This document shows positions 1 to 4,562 of a DNA stretch of 7,084 nt, piece by piece. A program made the translations under genes and the position numbers. This DNA comes from Spirochaetaceae bacterium (lineage in GTDB: Bacteria; Spirochaetota; Spirochaetia; Treponematales; Breznakiellaceae): positions 1-7,084 of the forward strand of contig JAIRMO010000174.1 in NCBI GenBank assembly GCA_031258625.1. The letters are read 5' to 3'. Below the pieces are notes generated by a model, which did no database searches, was not told where the DNA came from, and worked only from the letters and a program-made list of their open reading frames with translations. Every line of letters begins with the position of its first letter. The first letter of the stretch is position 1.

Positions 1-191
1 GGGAAGACTACGCACGGAACCGGAAAGACCACTCGGCGGCCAATCTGGCGATATTACGGAAGATAACGCTTAATCTGCTGCGGCTGGAACCGACGGAGAA
101 ATACGGCAAGCGGAAGCTCTCCCTCAACCGGAAACGGCTCTACGCCTCCTACGAACCCGAGTTTTTGCTTAAAATCCTGTTCAATTTATAA
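1..191 (+). CDS. ISAs1-family transposase, C-terminal fragment (truncated by window start)
   Basis: An open frame runs into the window from the left and ends at TAA 189-191, giving 62 visible residues. The visible protein begins EDYARNRKDHSAANLAILRK, continues through TLNLLRLEPTEKYGKRKLSL and ends LLKILFNL. This pattern (ED-x-x-RxRK, then NLA-LRK, NLL, a basic KRK stretch and a closing LLK-L) is the C-terminal signature of ISAs1-type DDE transposases, also called H-repeat proteins. The start lies outside the window, so I cannot say whether the whole gene is intact. It converges on the folate operon. Confidence 0.72.
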   Translation, partial: EDYARNRKDHSAANLAILRKITLNLLRLEPTEKYGKRKLSLNRKRLYASYEPEFLLKILFNL

Positions 192-204
192 TGCGGTTGC
201 CCTG
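1..204 (+). mobile_element. Right end of an ISAs1-like insertion sequence
   Basis: The transposase stop is followed at once by ATGCGGTTGCCCTG (191-204). Its complement, CAGGGCAACCGCAT, resembles the terminal inverted repeats that I recall sitting just after ISAs1-family transposase genes. I therefore place the outer edge of the element near 204. The left end and the target duplication are outside the window, so the boundary is a proposal. Confidence 0.45.
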
Positions 205-240
205 GGGCTGACCCCCGGTTTGGCGTAGGATCAGACCCCC
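204..240. repeat. Two degenerate GGGGTCTGACCCC-type palindromes
   Basis: GGGGCTGACCCCC (204-216) and GGATCAGACCCCC (228-240) are imperfect versions of the perfect palindrome GGGGTCTGACCCC found at 2978 and 3193. The second reads as the opposite orientation (GTCAGACCCC). They occupy the gap between the IS end and the folP stop. Without a T run they are not a convincing terminator for folP. Confidence 0.5.
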
Positions 241-256
241 GAGGCGTTACCTCCGC

Positions 257-1105
257 TTAGAGCCGGTTCGGGCGTATCGCCGATATAACCTTGACCAGAT
301 CCACCGCCTCACTCACATCGTGGACCCGGATAATCCCGGCCCCTTCCATAAGGCAGAGCGCGTTGGCCGCCAGGGTTCCCGCAAGCCGCCGGGACACATC
401 CCGGCCGGTAAGGTCCCCGATAATGGTTTTCCGGGAAAGCCCCACCAGGACCGGGTACCCCAGGGACCGGATCTCCCCCAGGCGGGCGAGGATCGCCAGG
501 TTGTCTTCCCGGCGTTTACCAAACCCGATGCCGGGGTCCAGGATGATATGCTCCGGAGGAATGCCCGCGGCCAGGGCCCGGCCGGCGGCGGCCGCTAAAT
601 AGGCCCGGACTTCCCCCACCACGTCTTCATAGAAAGGCTTGTTTTGCATGTCTACGGGAACGCCCTTTTTGTGCATCAGCACCACCGGAGCCCCCCATTC
701 GGCGCAGAGGGGCCCCAAGGCGGGATCATCCTCCAGGGCGGAAATATCGTTGATGAGGTCCGCCCCCGCCTCCAGGACAGAGCGGGCCACCGGCCCTTTC
801 CGGGTATCCACCGAGACGGGGGTTTGTTTCCGCCCCCTAAAGGCCCGGATAACCGGTATCAGCCGGCGCCGCTCCTCCGCTTCGTCCACATAAGCCGCGC
901 CGGGCCGGGAGGACTCCCCCCCAAAATCTATGATATCCGCCCCCGCTTCCGCCGCCGCGATGGCCCGGTCTACCGCCGCTTCGGGATCCGCGTTATGGCT
1001 TCCGGGGTAAAAGGAATCTTCGGTACAGTTGACAATGGCCATTACCAGGGGCCTTCCCCGGAGGTCCAGGAGGGCGCCGCTGGGAAGTTTGACCGGGCCG
1101 CTCAT
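257..1105 (-). CDS. folP: Dihydropteroate synthase
   Basis: This cytoplasmic enzyme condenses 6-hydroxymethyl-7,8-dihydropterin diphosphate with p-aminobenzoate to give 7,8-dihydropteroate, and is the sulfonamide target. The 282-residue protein has normal length and the full set of TIM-barrel signatures in order: IVNCTEDSFYPGS (24-36), GGESSRPGA (62-70), SVDTRK (98-103), NDIS (119-122), MHKKGVPVDMQ (144-154), LDPGIGFGKR (189-198), GLSRK (222-226) and RVHDV (260-264). Expected pterin, diphosphate and pABA contacts D100, N119, D190, K226, R260 and H262 are present. The first loop reads NCTEDSF instead of the more common N-V-T-P-D-S-F, a modest variation. The ATG (1103-1105) overlaps the folE2 TGA by 4 bases, with a GGAGAGG ribosome site inside the folE2 end, so translation is probably coupled. 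Confidence 0.95.
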   Translation of the reverse strand: MSGPVKLPSGALLDLRGRPLVMAIVNCTEDSFYPGSHNADPEAAVDRAIAAAEAGADIIDFGGESSRPGAAYVDEAEERRRLIPVIRAFRGRKQTPVSVDTRKGPVARSVLEAGADLINDISALEDDPALGPLCAEWGAPVVLMHKKGVPVDMQNKPFYEDVVGEVRAYLAAAAGRALAAGIPPEHIILDPGIGFGKRREDNLAILARLGEIRSLGYPVLVGLSRKTIIGDLTGRDVSRRLAGTLAANALCLMEGAGIIRVHDVSEAVDLVKVISAIRPNRL

Positions 1106-1887
1106 TCTTTATCCTCTCCTGAACGGTATTGGGCGTAGGCATAGGCGTTATGGTTGTGGATGCTTTCAAAATTTTCCGCTTCCACGGAAAAACTCGGGAA
1201 TTGGCGGAGGTCCCTGATGGTGATGTACACATCCCGGACCACGTCCTCGACAAATTTGGGGTTGTCGTAGGCATATTCGGTGATGTATTTTTCATCCTCC
1301 CGTTTGAGGAGGGAGTACACCGGGCTGGAGGCGGATTTTTCCACCACGTCGATAATGTCCTCCAGCCAGAAAAAAGGCCCCAGCTCCAGCTCCACCCGGA
1401 CTATACCCCGCTGATTGTGGGCACCCCGGTCGCTTATGGCCTTGGAACAGGGACACACCGTGGTAACCGGTATGGCCACGGACACGGTAAAATGATGCCC
1501 CCCCTGGTATACCCGGCCCTGATAACAACAACGGTAGGACATCATCCCGGTCAAACCCGAAACCGGGGCGCTTTTTTCCAGGAAATAGGGAAAATTCACG
1601 GAACCAAAGGAAGATTCCGCGTCCAGGCTGGCACGGATCTTGTTCAACATTTCCAAAAACCGGGGCATGGACAAGTCCTCCCGGTACTCATGGAAAATTT
1701 CGATAAAACGGCTCATGTGGGTACCCTTAAAATACCGGGGAAGGTTGGCAAAAAGATCCACCCCGGCGGTGGTATGCTGGACTTTTTTTACCTTATCCAG
1801 GACCTGTATGGGATATTCCAGGGACTTCACCCCCACCTTGGTCAAGGGCACGTTCCGATTGTCTTCCAGGTTTTGCACATCGATCAT
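1102..1887 (-). CDS. folE2: GTP cyclohydrolase FolE2 (type IB)
   Basis: It converts GTP to 7,8-dihydroneopterin triphosphate, the first step of folate (and some queuosine) synthesis, using the FolE2 fold rather than the zinc enzyme FolE. The 261-residue length matches the family. Family signatures are the GTHMSRF block (55-61), the catalytic cysteine motif VCPCSKAISDRGAHNQRG (144-161, C145 and C147 with H157), and the C-terminal block SSPVYSLLKREDEKYITE (187-204), followed by a conserved acidic segment and a late ESIHNH (241-246). The ATG is preceded by GGTGGAG (plus 1892-1898) at good spacing. It is the first gene of a two-gene operon with folP and is transcribed from the intergenic region to its right. 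FolE2 is metal-flexible and does not need zinc, which in other bacteria helps during zinc shortage. Nothing here shows such regulation. Confidence 0.95.
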   Translation of the reverse strand: MIDVQNLEDNRNVPLTKVGVKSLEYPIQVLDKVKKVQHTTAGVDLFANLPRYFKGTHMSRFIEIFHEYREDLSMPRFLEMLNKIRASLDAESSFGSVNFPYFLEKSAPVSGLTGMMSYRCCYQGRVYQGGHHFTVSVAIPVTTVCPCSKAISDRGAHNQRGIVRVELELGPFFWLEDIIDVVEKSASSPVYSLLKREDEKYITEYAYDNPKFVEDVVRDVYITIRDLRQFPSFSVEAENFESIHNHNAYAYAQYRSGEDKE

Positions 1888-1919
1888 GATACTCCACCTC
1901 TATGGCCTCGTTTCCGTAA

Positions 1920-1948
1920 AAAATAGCCAATATTCGGGGATTAGTAAA
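1920..1948 (-). promoter_or_regulatory. Candidate sigma-70-type promoter for folE2-folP
   Basis: On the minus strand TTTACT (plus 1943-1948) and TATTTT (plus 1920-1925) are separated by 17 bases. Each matches 4 of 6 consensus positions. Transcription would start about 25-30 bases upstream of the folE2 start. This is pattern matching only. Confidence 0.35.
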
Positions 1949-1970
1949 GGGTAATTCCTCCGGGCCGGGC

Positions 1971-1987
1971 TTGGTGCCAGGCACCAA
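1971..1987. repeat. REP-like palindrome TTGGTGCCAGGCACCAA, copy 1
   Basis: This is a perfect 8-base inverted repeat around a single A. An identical copy lies at 2341-2357 and a variant at 3735-3750. Copies 1 and 2 also share the following ATTC. Such palindromes are typical partners of RAYT-type transposases, and a RAYT-like gene lies nearby at 3119-3616. Confidence 0.7.
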
Positions 1988-2001
1988 ATTCTTTGGGCGC
2001 A

Positions 2002-2024
2002 TTTCCGGCGCAAAGCGCCGGAAA
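2002..2024. repeat. Perfect 10-bp hairpin TTTCCGGCGC-aaa-GCGCCGGAAA
   Basis: The arms at 2002-2011 and 2015-2024 are perfectly complementary with a three-base loop. There is no T run on either side, so an ordinary intrinsic terminator is not indicated. It lies between REP copy 1 and the MITE-like element and may be a further palindromic unit of the same complex. Confidence 0.6.
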
Positions 2025-2032
2025 CCGGGCTT

Positions 2033-2269
2033 TCCGTTCTAATAAGGATTGCGGGCAGAGCCCGCAATCCTTATTCCACTTCAATCCCTTGCGCGTTTTT
2101 CGCGGGAGCCTTTTTCCCCGCTATGACAACGGTAAACAGGCGGCGGACGCTTATATGTTTATCCCGGGTGAATCCTTCACGGGGAAGATCGTATCACCCG
2201 GTAAAGCGCAAGGGATAGAAGCGGAATGGGGATTAGCGGGCAGATCCCGCTAATCCCCATTAGATCGGA
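2033..2269. mobile_element. MITE-like element with self-folding terminal inverted repeats
   Basis: The two ends are about 60-base imperfect inverted repeats (2033-2094 against 2206-2269). Each end also folds on itself. Left hairpin 2041-2075 has a perfect 16-bp stem and 3-base loop. Right hairpin 2225-2261 has a perfect 16-bp stem and 5-base loop. The inner parts pair across the element (2073-2094 with 2206-2227, 20 of 22 positions). The two hairpins are homologous, but their differences are compensated within each stem (AA/TT against GG/CC, for example). A third hairpin pairs CCGGGTGA 2164-2171 with TCACCCGG 2194-2201. The interior codes for nothing I recognise. A short open frame runs through it but has no ribosome site. 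The element could be a non-autonomous mobile element, a BIME-like cluster or a structured RNA. Confidence 0.55.
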
Positions 2270-2340
2270 TAGCCCGGTCCCGCGCGTGCGCCGGATGCGC
2301 CCAATAGTATTCGGATACGTTTATCCCGGGTCGGGGCGGC

Positions 2341-2357
2341 TTGGTGCCAGGCACCAA
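2341..2357. repeat. REP-like palindrome TTGGTGCCAGGCACCAA, copy 2
   Basis: Identical to copy 1 at 1971-1987. The two copies bracket the hairpin element and sit 370 bases apart. The stretch between the element and this copy (2270-2340) holds no gene. Its one notable feature is a 17-base near-repeat at 2315-2331, listed among the findings. Confidence 0.7.
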
Positions 2358-2385
2358 ATTCCTTACCCGGTCAAGTTGAGTTGAG

Positions 2386-2414
2386 TTGATCCTTACCCTT
2401 AAGGGCCCTATGAT
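2386..2414 (+). promoter_or_regulatory. Candidate promoter for the adenosyltransferase gene
   Basis: TTGATC (2386-2391) and TATGAT (2409-2414) are 17 bases apart, matching the consensus at 4 of 6 and 5 of 6 positions. The -35 is the last of three TTGA units at 5-base spacing (2376-2389). The predicted transcript start would fall close to the ribosome site at 2420-2427, leaving an unusually short leader, so confidence is limited. I looked for a cobalamin riboswitch in this leader and saw no B12-box-like sequence. Confidence 0.3.
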
Positions 2415-2431
2415 ATGCCGGAGGAGGGGTT

Positions 2432-2956
2432 ATGAAAAACGGGTTAATTCATGTGTATGTTGGGGATGGTAAGGGTAAAACCACCGCTTCCGTAGGATTA
2501 TCCGTCCGGGCCGCGGGCCGGGATAAAACCGTGGTATTTACCCAGTTTTTAAAAACCGATGTCACCGGGGAGCTGGGGCCCCTGGAAAAGCTGGGGGTTC
2601 GGGTGATCCGTTCAACGGTGAAGCTGGGGTTTACCCACAAGATGGATGATTCGGAGCGAGCCCGCTGCGGGGAAGAACAGCGGCGTATCCTGGGCCGGGT
2701 TTTGGAGATTTTATCCGCCCATAGGGTTGACCTTCTGGTCCTGGACGAAGTGATTGACGCGGTAAATACCCGGATGCTGGATGAGGGGGAAGTCCGTTCC
2801 CTGGTGGAAAACAAAGCCCCGGAACTGGAGCTGGTCCTCACCGGCCGGCAGCCCCCCCAATGGCTCCTGGATCGGGCGGATTATGTTTCGGACATACAAA
2901 AAGTCAAACATCCCTTTGACCGGGGAATAACCGCCCGGATAGGCATAGAAAAATGA
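2432..2956 (+). CDS. cobO: Cob(I)alamin / cob(I)yrinic acid a,c-diamide adenosyltransferase (CobO/BtuR family)
   Basis: This cytoplasmic enzyme transfers the 5'-deoxyadenosyl group of ATP to reduced corrinoid, giving coenzyme B12 forms. The 174-residue protein has the P-loop GDGKGKTT (11-18), the FTQFLK strand (36-41), a Walker-B-like LLVLDEV (101-107), VLTGR (135-139) and the C-terminal family signature KVKHPFDRGITARIGIE (157-173). It lacks the N-terminal extension of the enterobacterial BtuR enzymes, so it is a short-form member. The ATG follows a strong GGAGGAGG (2420-2427). It stands alone on the plus strand, with no other cobalamin gene in view, so it may serve corrinoid salvage as well as synthesis. 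No classical terminator follows. A GGGGTCTGACCCC palindrome lies 22 bases after the stop. Confidence 0.93.
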   Translation: MKNGLIHVYVGDGKGKTTASVGLSVRAAGRDKTVVFTQFLKTDVTGELGPLEKLGVRVIRSTVKLGFTHKMDDSERARCGEEQRRILGRVLEILSAHRVDLLVLDEVIDAVNTRMLDEGEVRSLVENKAPELELVLTGRQPPQWLLDRADYVSDIQKVKHPFDRGITARIGIEK

Positions 2957-2977
2957 GCCTGGCGCCGGGCATCAGAC

Positions 2978-2990
2978 GGGGTCTGACCCC
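2978..2990. repeat. Perfect palindrome GGGGTCTGACCCC, copy 1
   Basis: A 13-base inverted repeat just after the adenosyltransferase stop. The same 13 bases recur at 3193-3205 inside the neighbouring RAYT-like gene, and two degraded forms lie at 204-240. In other bacteria similar short motifs cluster near RAYT genes. It is a weak hairpin with no T run, so it is not scored as a terminator. Confidence 0.65.
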
Positions 2991-3118
2991 CTGTTATGGC
3001 TAAACGTGACCCACAATTCAGATTACCTGCCTGTTTCAGGACAGACCTTTCCCCGGAACGTTTTCGGCTTGGGGTGGAACAGTGAGCTGATTCGGAATCC
3101 GGGGCGGATGGGCCCTGT

Positions 3119-3616
3119 TTATCCGGGTGCGGGGGTGGGGAGAAGGGGGAATATGAGGAGAAAAGCGGTTTGGATCGCCGTTTCCTTGTACCGGGGTCTG
3201 ACCCCAGCATCCGATACCCCGATCCACTCCGCCGCCGCCCTTATCTCCTCCTCAGCAGCCTCCCCCTCCACTATCCGCGACCCATACCGGTCCCCCCAGA
3301 TATGCCCGATCCGGCCCGCCGCCCGGGTGTACCGCTGGGCGAACACCTGTTTCAGCCACTTCATGATTGCGGGCAGTTCCAGCCCGTCCGCCGGCTTGAT
3401 ATAAAACGTCAGCCAGTCATCCTCCAAACACAGCCCCCGAATCTCGAAGGCAAACCGGCGTTTCGTCTCCCGGAACACCCGGGCGAACAGGGCCAGGGCC
3501 TTATTGGGGACAGTCGCCGCGGCGCCTGTCCCTAAGCGAAACAGGGGTTCCCGGTTGTTGACACGGGTACGGATTTCGTACCACACCCCTTGTTTTAATG
3601 CGCGTAATGGTCTCAT
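3119..3616 (-). CDS. RAYT / Y1-transposase-like protein with a degenerate HUH site
   Basis: The 165-residue product matches the REP-associated tyrosine transposase layout: an N-terminal WYEIRTRVNNREPLF (12-26), a central FARVFRETKRRFAFEIRGLC block (44-63), then GLELPAIMKWLKQVFAQRY (78-96) and GHIWGDRYGSRI (104-115). In active RAYTs the strand before GLELP carries a P-N-H-x-H motif. Here the same place reads EDDWLTFYI (65-73), so both metal-binding histidines appear absent. The usual tyrosine-bearing NPVRAGL-type helix after the GDR motif is also not recognisable. After residue 137 the frame runs through a GGGGTCTGACCCC palindrome and ends in a hydrophobic, proline-rich tail that may not be ancestral. 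Residues 28-38 are encoded by another palindrome. The ATG is the first in frame and has no clear ribosome site. It is probably a domesticated or decaying relative rather than an active transposase. Confidence 0.65.
   Translation of the reverse strand: MRPLRALKQGVWYEIRTRVNNREPLFRLGTGAAATVPNKALALFARVFRETKRRFAFEIRGLCLEDDWLTFYIKPADGLELPAIMKWLKQVFAQRYTRAAGRIGHIWGDRYGSRIVEGEAAEEEIRAAAEWIGVSDAGVRPRYKETAIQTAFLLIFPLLPTPAPG
3193..3205. repeat. Perfect palindrome GGGGTCTGACCCC, copy 2, inside a coding region
   Basis: Identical to 2978-2990, 215 bases apart. It lies within the 3' part of the RAYT-like gene and encodes the AGVRP segment (residues 137-141). It may mark where an original 3' end was replaced or where a REP unit abuts the gene. 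Confidence 0.65.
3504..3535. repeat. GGGACAG...CTGTCCC palindrome embedded in the RAYT-like gene
   Basis: Arms GGGACAG (3507-3513) and CTGTCCC (3526-3532) flank a perfect CGCCGCGGCG core (3515-3524). One mismatched pair lies between arm and core, and the outer TT/AA positions also pair, for 32 bases in all. It codes for residues 28-38 of the RAYT-like protein without breaking the frame. GGGACAG-type palindromes resemble motifs I associate with RAYT/REP systems elsewhere. Confidence 0.6.
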
Positions 3617-3630
3617 GGAGAATATATGTG

Positions 3631-3750
3631 CTTGACCCGCCGTTTTGCATTAGTAAAGGGTTCAAAAAATTCAAATTCCAAACAAATTCCGCTTGAAATT
3701 TTTACGGGTCAAGTTTAGCCTGTTATGGGAGGTTTTGGTGCCAGGCGCCA
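3631..3750. repeat. Non-coding spacer with CTTGACCCG inverted repeat and a third TTGGTGCC palindrome
   Basis: CTTGACCCG (3631-3639) is matched by CGGGTCAAG (3705-3713), enclosing an AT-rich block (3661-3704) that is itself loosely self-complementary. TTGGTGCCAGGCGCCA (3735-3750) is a variant of the palindromes at 1971 and 2341, with one G:T-type position. The AT-rich block could carry the promoter of the RAYT-like gene, but I see no convincing -35/-10 pair. Confidence 0.45.
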
Positions 3751-3756
3751 CATCCG

Positions 3757-4323
3757 TTACCGGCTTAGGGCAAAGGCGGTCCAGCCCCCGGCGGCGGCCG
3801 CGAGGCTCCCGATGATAAGGCCGACGTACCAGCGCCGGTTCCGCTCAAGGCGCGCTATCCGCTGTTCCGCCCCCGTCCGGTAGGTTTCCCAGGAGTGTTC
3901 CAAGCTCGTCAAGGAGCGTTCGGCTTTCCTCAAGGCTGTTCTGAGCCCGTTCAATTCCCGTTCCGATTGCTCCGCTGCGTTCAAGAGCGCCGCCGAGCGA
4001 TTCCTCAAGGGCCCCAATTCCCCTTTCAACTGTTCGAGCTCGTTCCTGGATGTCTCCAGCATACTCGACAATGCGGTCGAGTTCTGTTTGGAGTCGGACA
4101 GCTCCTGCCTCAGCGTCTCGTTGATTTCGCTGAGCCTCGTTGATATCTCCAGTAACCGAGTCAGTTCGCTCCCGGAGCTGAGGGGGGGGGGAGGTCCGGG
4201 TCCGCGGGTAAAGCCGAGAGCGGTGATAAGGCCCCCCGCGACAAGGCCGCACACAAAAGCACCCAGGAGAGGAAGGACCGTGCTTTTTGAAAAAACCCCT
4301 GTTTTGGTGTTTTCATGGTTCAT
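3757..4323 (-). CDS. Two-TM coiled-coil protein of unknown function, with an internal C10 tract
   Basis: I do not recognise the family. The 188-residue product has an N-terminal membrane segment (about 16-38, rich in L, G, V and A), a short GPGPPPP linker (41-47), a long E/R/L/S-rich region with coiled-coil character (about 52-165), and a C-terminal membrane segment after a basic RNRRWY (161-166; about 167-187). The layout suggests a membrane-anchored hairpin or spanning coil, loosely like phage spanins or cell-envelope linkers, but that is only an analogy. The prolines are encoded by ten consecutive C on the coding strand. Downstream of it a second frame is also open and coil-like (3845-4189). 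The ATG at 4321-4323 is the only start in frame after a stop 15 bases upstream, and it lacks a good ribosome site. A weak TTGAGC -35 lies upstream. Confidence 0.65.
   Translation of the reverse strand: MNHENTKTGVFSKSTVLPLLGAFVCGLVAGGLITALGFTRGPGPPPPLSSGSELTRLLEISTRLSEINETLRQELSDSKQNSTALSSMLETSRNELEQLKGELGPLRNRSAALLNAAEQSERELNGLRTALRKAERSLTSLEHSWETYRTGAEQRIARLERNRRWYVGLIIGSLAAAAGGWTAFALSR
3845..4252 (-). CDS. Alternative overlapping frame with coiled-coil character, probably reached by slippage or tract change
   Basis: In the -1 frame relative to the 188-residue gene an open frame runs to TGA 3845-3847. After the C tract it encodes about 111 residues with periodic hydrophobics and many E/R, including TELDRIVEYAGDIQERARTV and NSLEESRTLLDELGTLL, ending in GGGTADSAP. 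Its only initiator is a GTG at 4250-4252 without a ribosome site. Its first 23 or so residues are an out-of-frame shadow of the membrane segment, so free-standing expression is doubtful. One extra C in the tract (or -1 slippage on C10) would join the true membrane segment to this coil, giving about 159 residues. It may instead be a by-product of the overlapping gene. Confidence 0.35.
   Translation of the reverse strand: MRPCRGGPYHRSRLYPRTRTSPPPQLRERTDSVTGDINEAQRNQRDAEAGAVRLQTELDRIVEYAGDIQERARTVERGIGALEESLGGALERSGAIGTGIERAQNSLEESRTLLDELGTLLGNLPDGGGTADSAP
4182..4191 (-). repeat. Homopolymer tract of ten C (G10 on plus strand) inside a gene
   Basis: Ten uninterrupted G on the plus strand fall at a proline linker between a membrane segment and a coiled coil. 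Ten keeps the 188-residue frame, eleven enters the second coil frame, and nine ends the protein at about 53 residues. Tracts of this length commonly vary in length by replication slippage. Confidence 0.8.
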
Positions 4324-4399
4324 AGGTTTTACGGTTCAGGCAACGCCGGGCGGATATCCGATAAAATCCTTACCCCGCATGCTCAATTCTGAAAGGGTA

Positions 4400-4435
4400 C
4401 GGCGGTTCGGAAAGCCGAGGCATCCCGAACCGCCG
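4400..4435. repeat. 11-bp hairpin in intergenic spacer
   Basis: CGGCGGTTCGG (4400-4410) pairs perfectly with CCGAACCGCCG (4425-4435) around a 14-base loop. No adjacent T run is seen on either strand. It lies in the leader region of the two-TM gene (minus strand) and could be an attenuator-like structure or another palindromic repeat. Confidence 0.5.
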
Positions 4436-4450
4436 CGCAAGGGTTTTTGA

Positions 4451-4478
4451 CCCGGCTCAAAAGCGTTTTGAAACCGGG
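4451..4478. repeat. Hairpin CCCGG...CAAAA-gcg-TTTTG...CCGGG
   Basis: The outer arms CCCGG (4451-4455) and CCGGG (4474-4478) and the inner arms CAAAA (4458-4462) and TTTTG (4466-4470) form an interrupted stem with a three-base loop. It sits between the terminator of the lipoprotein gene and the hairpin at 4400. Confidence 0.4.
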
Positions 4479-4496
4479 CCAACCGGCTCCGGCGGG

Positions 4497-4525
4497 AAAA
4501 CCCCCGGCGTAAACCCCGCCGGGGG
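4497..4525 (-). terminator. Intrinsic terminator of the lipoprotein gene
   Basis: Read on the minus strand, CCCCCGGCG and CGCCGGGGG (plus 4517-4525 and 4501-4509) form a perfect 9-bp GC-rich stem with a 7-base loop, followed at once by TTTT (plus 4497-4500). It begins 37 bases after the lipoprotein stop codon, in the correct orientation. Confidence 0.65.
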
Positions 4526-4562
4526 AACCCTACCGGCTATGACTATGCCGGACACCTACACA

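Noticed and set aside
644..1138. 164-codon plus-strand open frame opposite folP
   Set aside because: It lies entirely antisense to folP and the folE2 end, where every DHPS motif is present on the minus strand. It has no ribosome site and no family resemblance.
1129..1926. 265-codon plus-strand open frame opposite folE2
   Set aside because: It is the antisense shadow of a clear FolE2 gene. Its protein is His/Gly-rich with no recognisable motif and no ribosome site.
1993..2253. 86-codon plus-strand frame through the hairpin element
   Set aside because: It is built largely from inverted-repeat sequence and has no ribosome site. The palindromic structure explains the stretch better.
2270..2431. 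Cobalamin riboswitch upstream of the adenosyltransferase
   Set aside because: No B12-box-like sequence or matching core is visible in this leader.
3006..3404. 132-codon plus-strand frame antisense to the RAYT-like gene
   Set aside because: The opposite strand carries recognisable RAYT blocks. This frame has no motif or start signal.
4316..4323. Third-frame start at 4316 giving a 51-residue signal-peptide-like product (MKTPKQGFFQKARSF...)
   Set aside because: It is a frame shadow of the membrane segment, since hydrophobic codons stay hydrophobic on shifting. It has no ribosome site and stops soon after the C tract.
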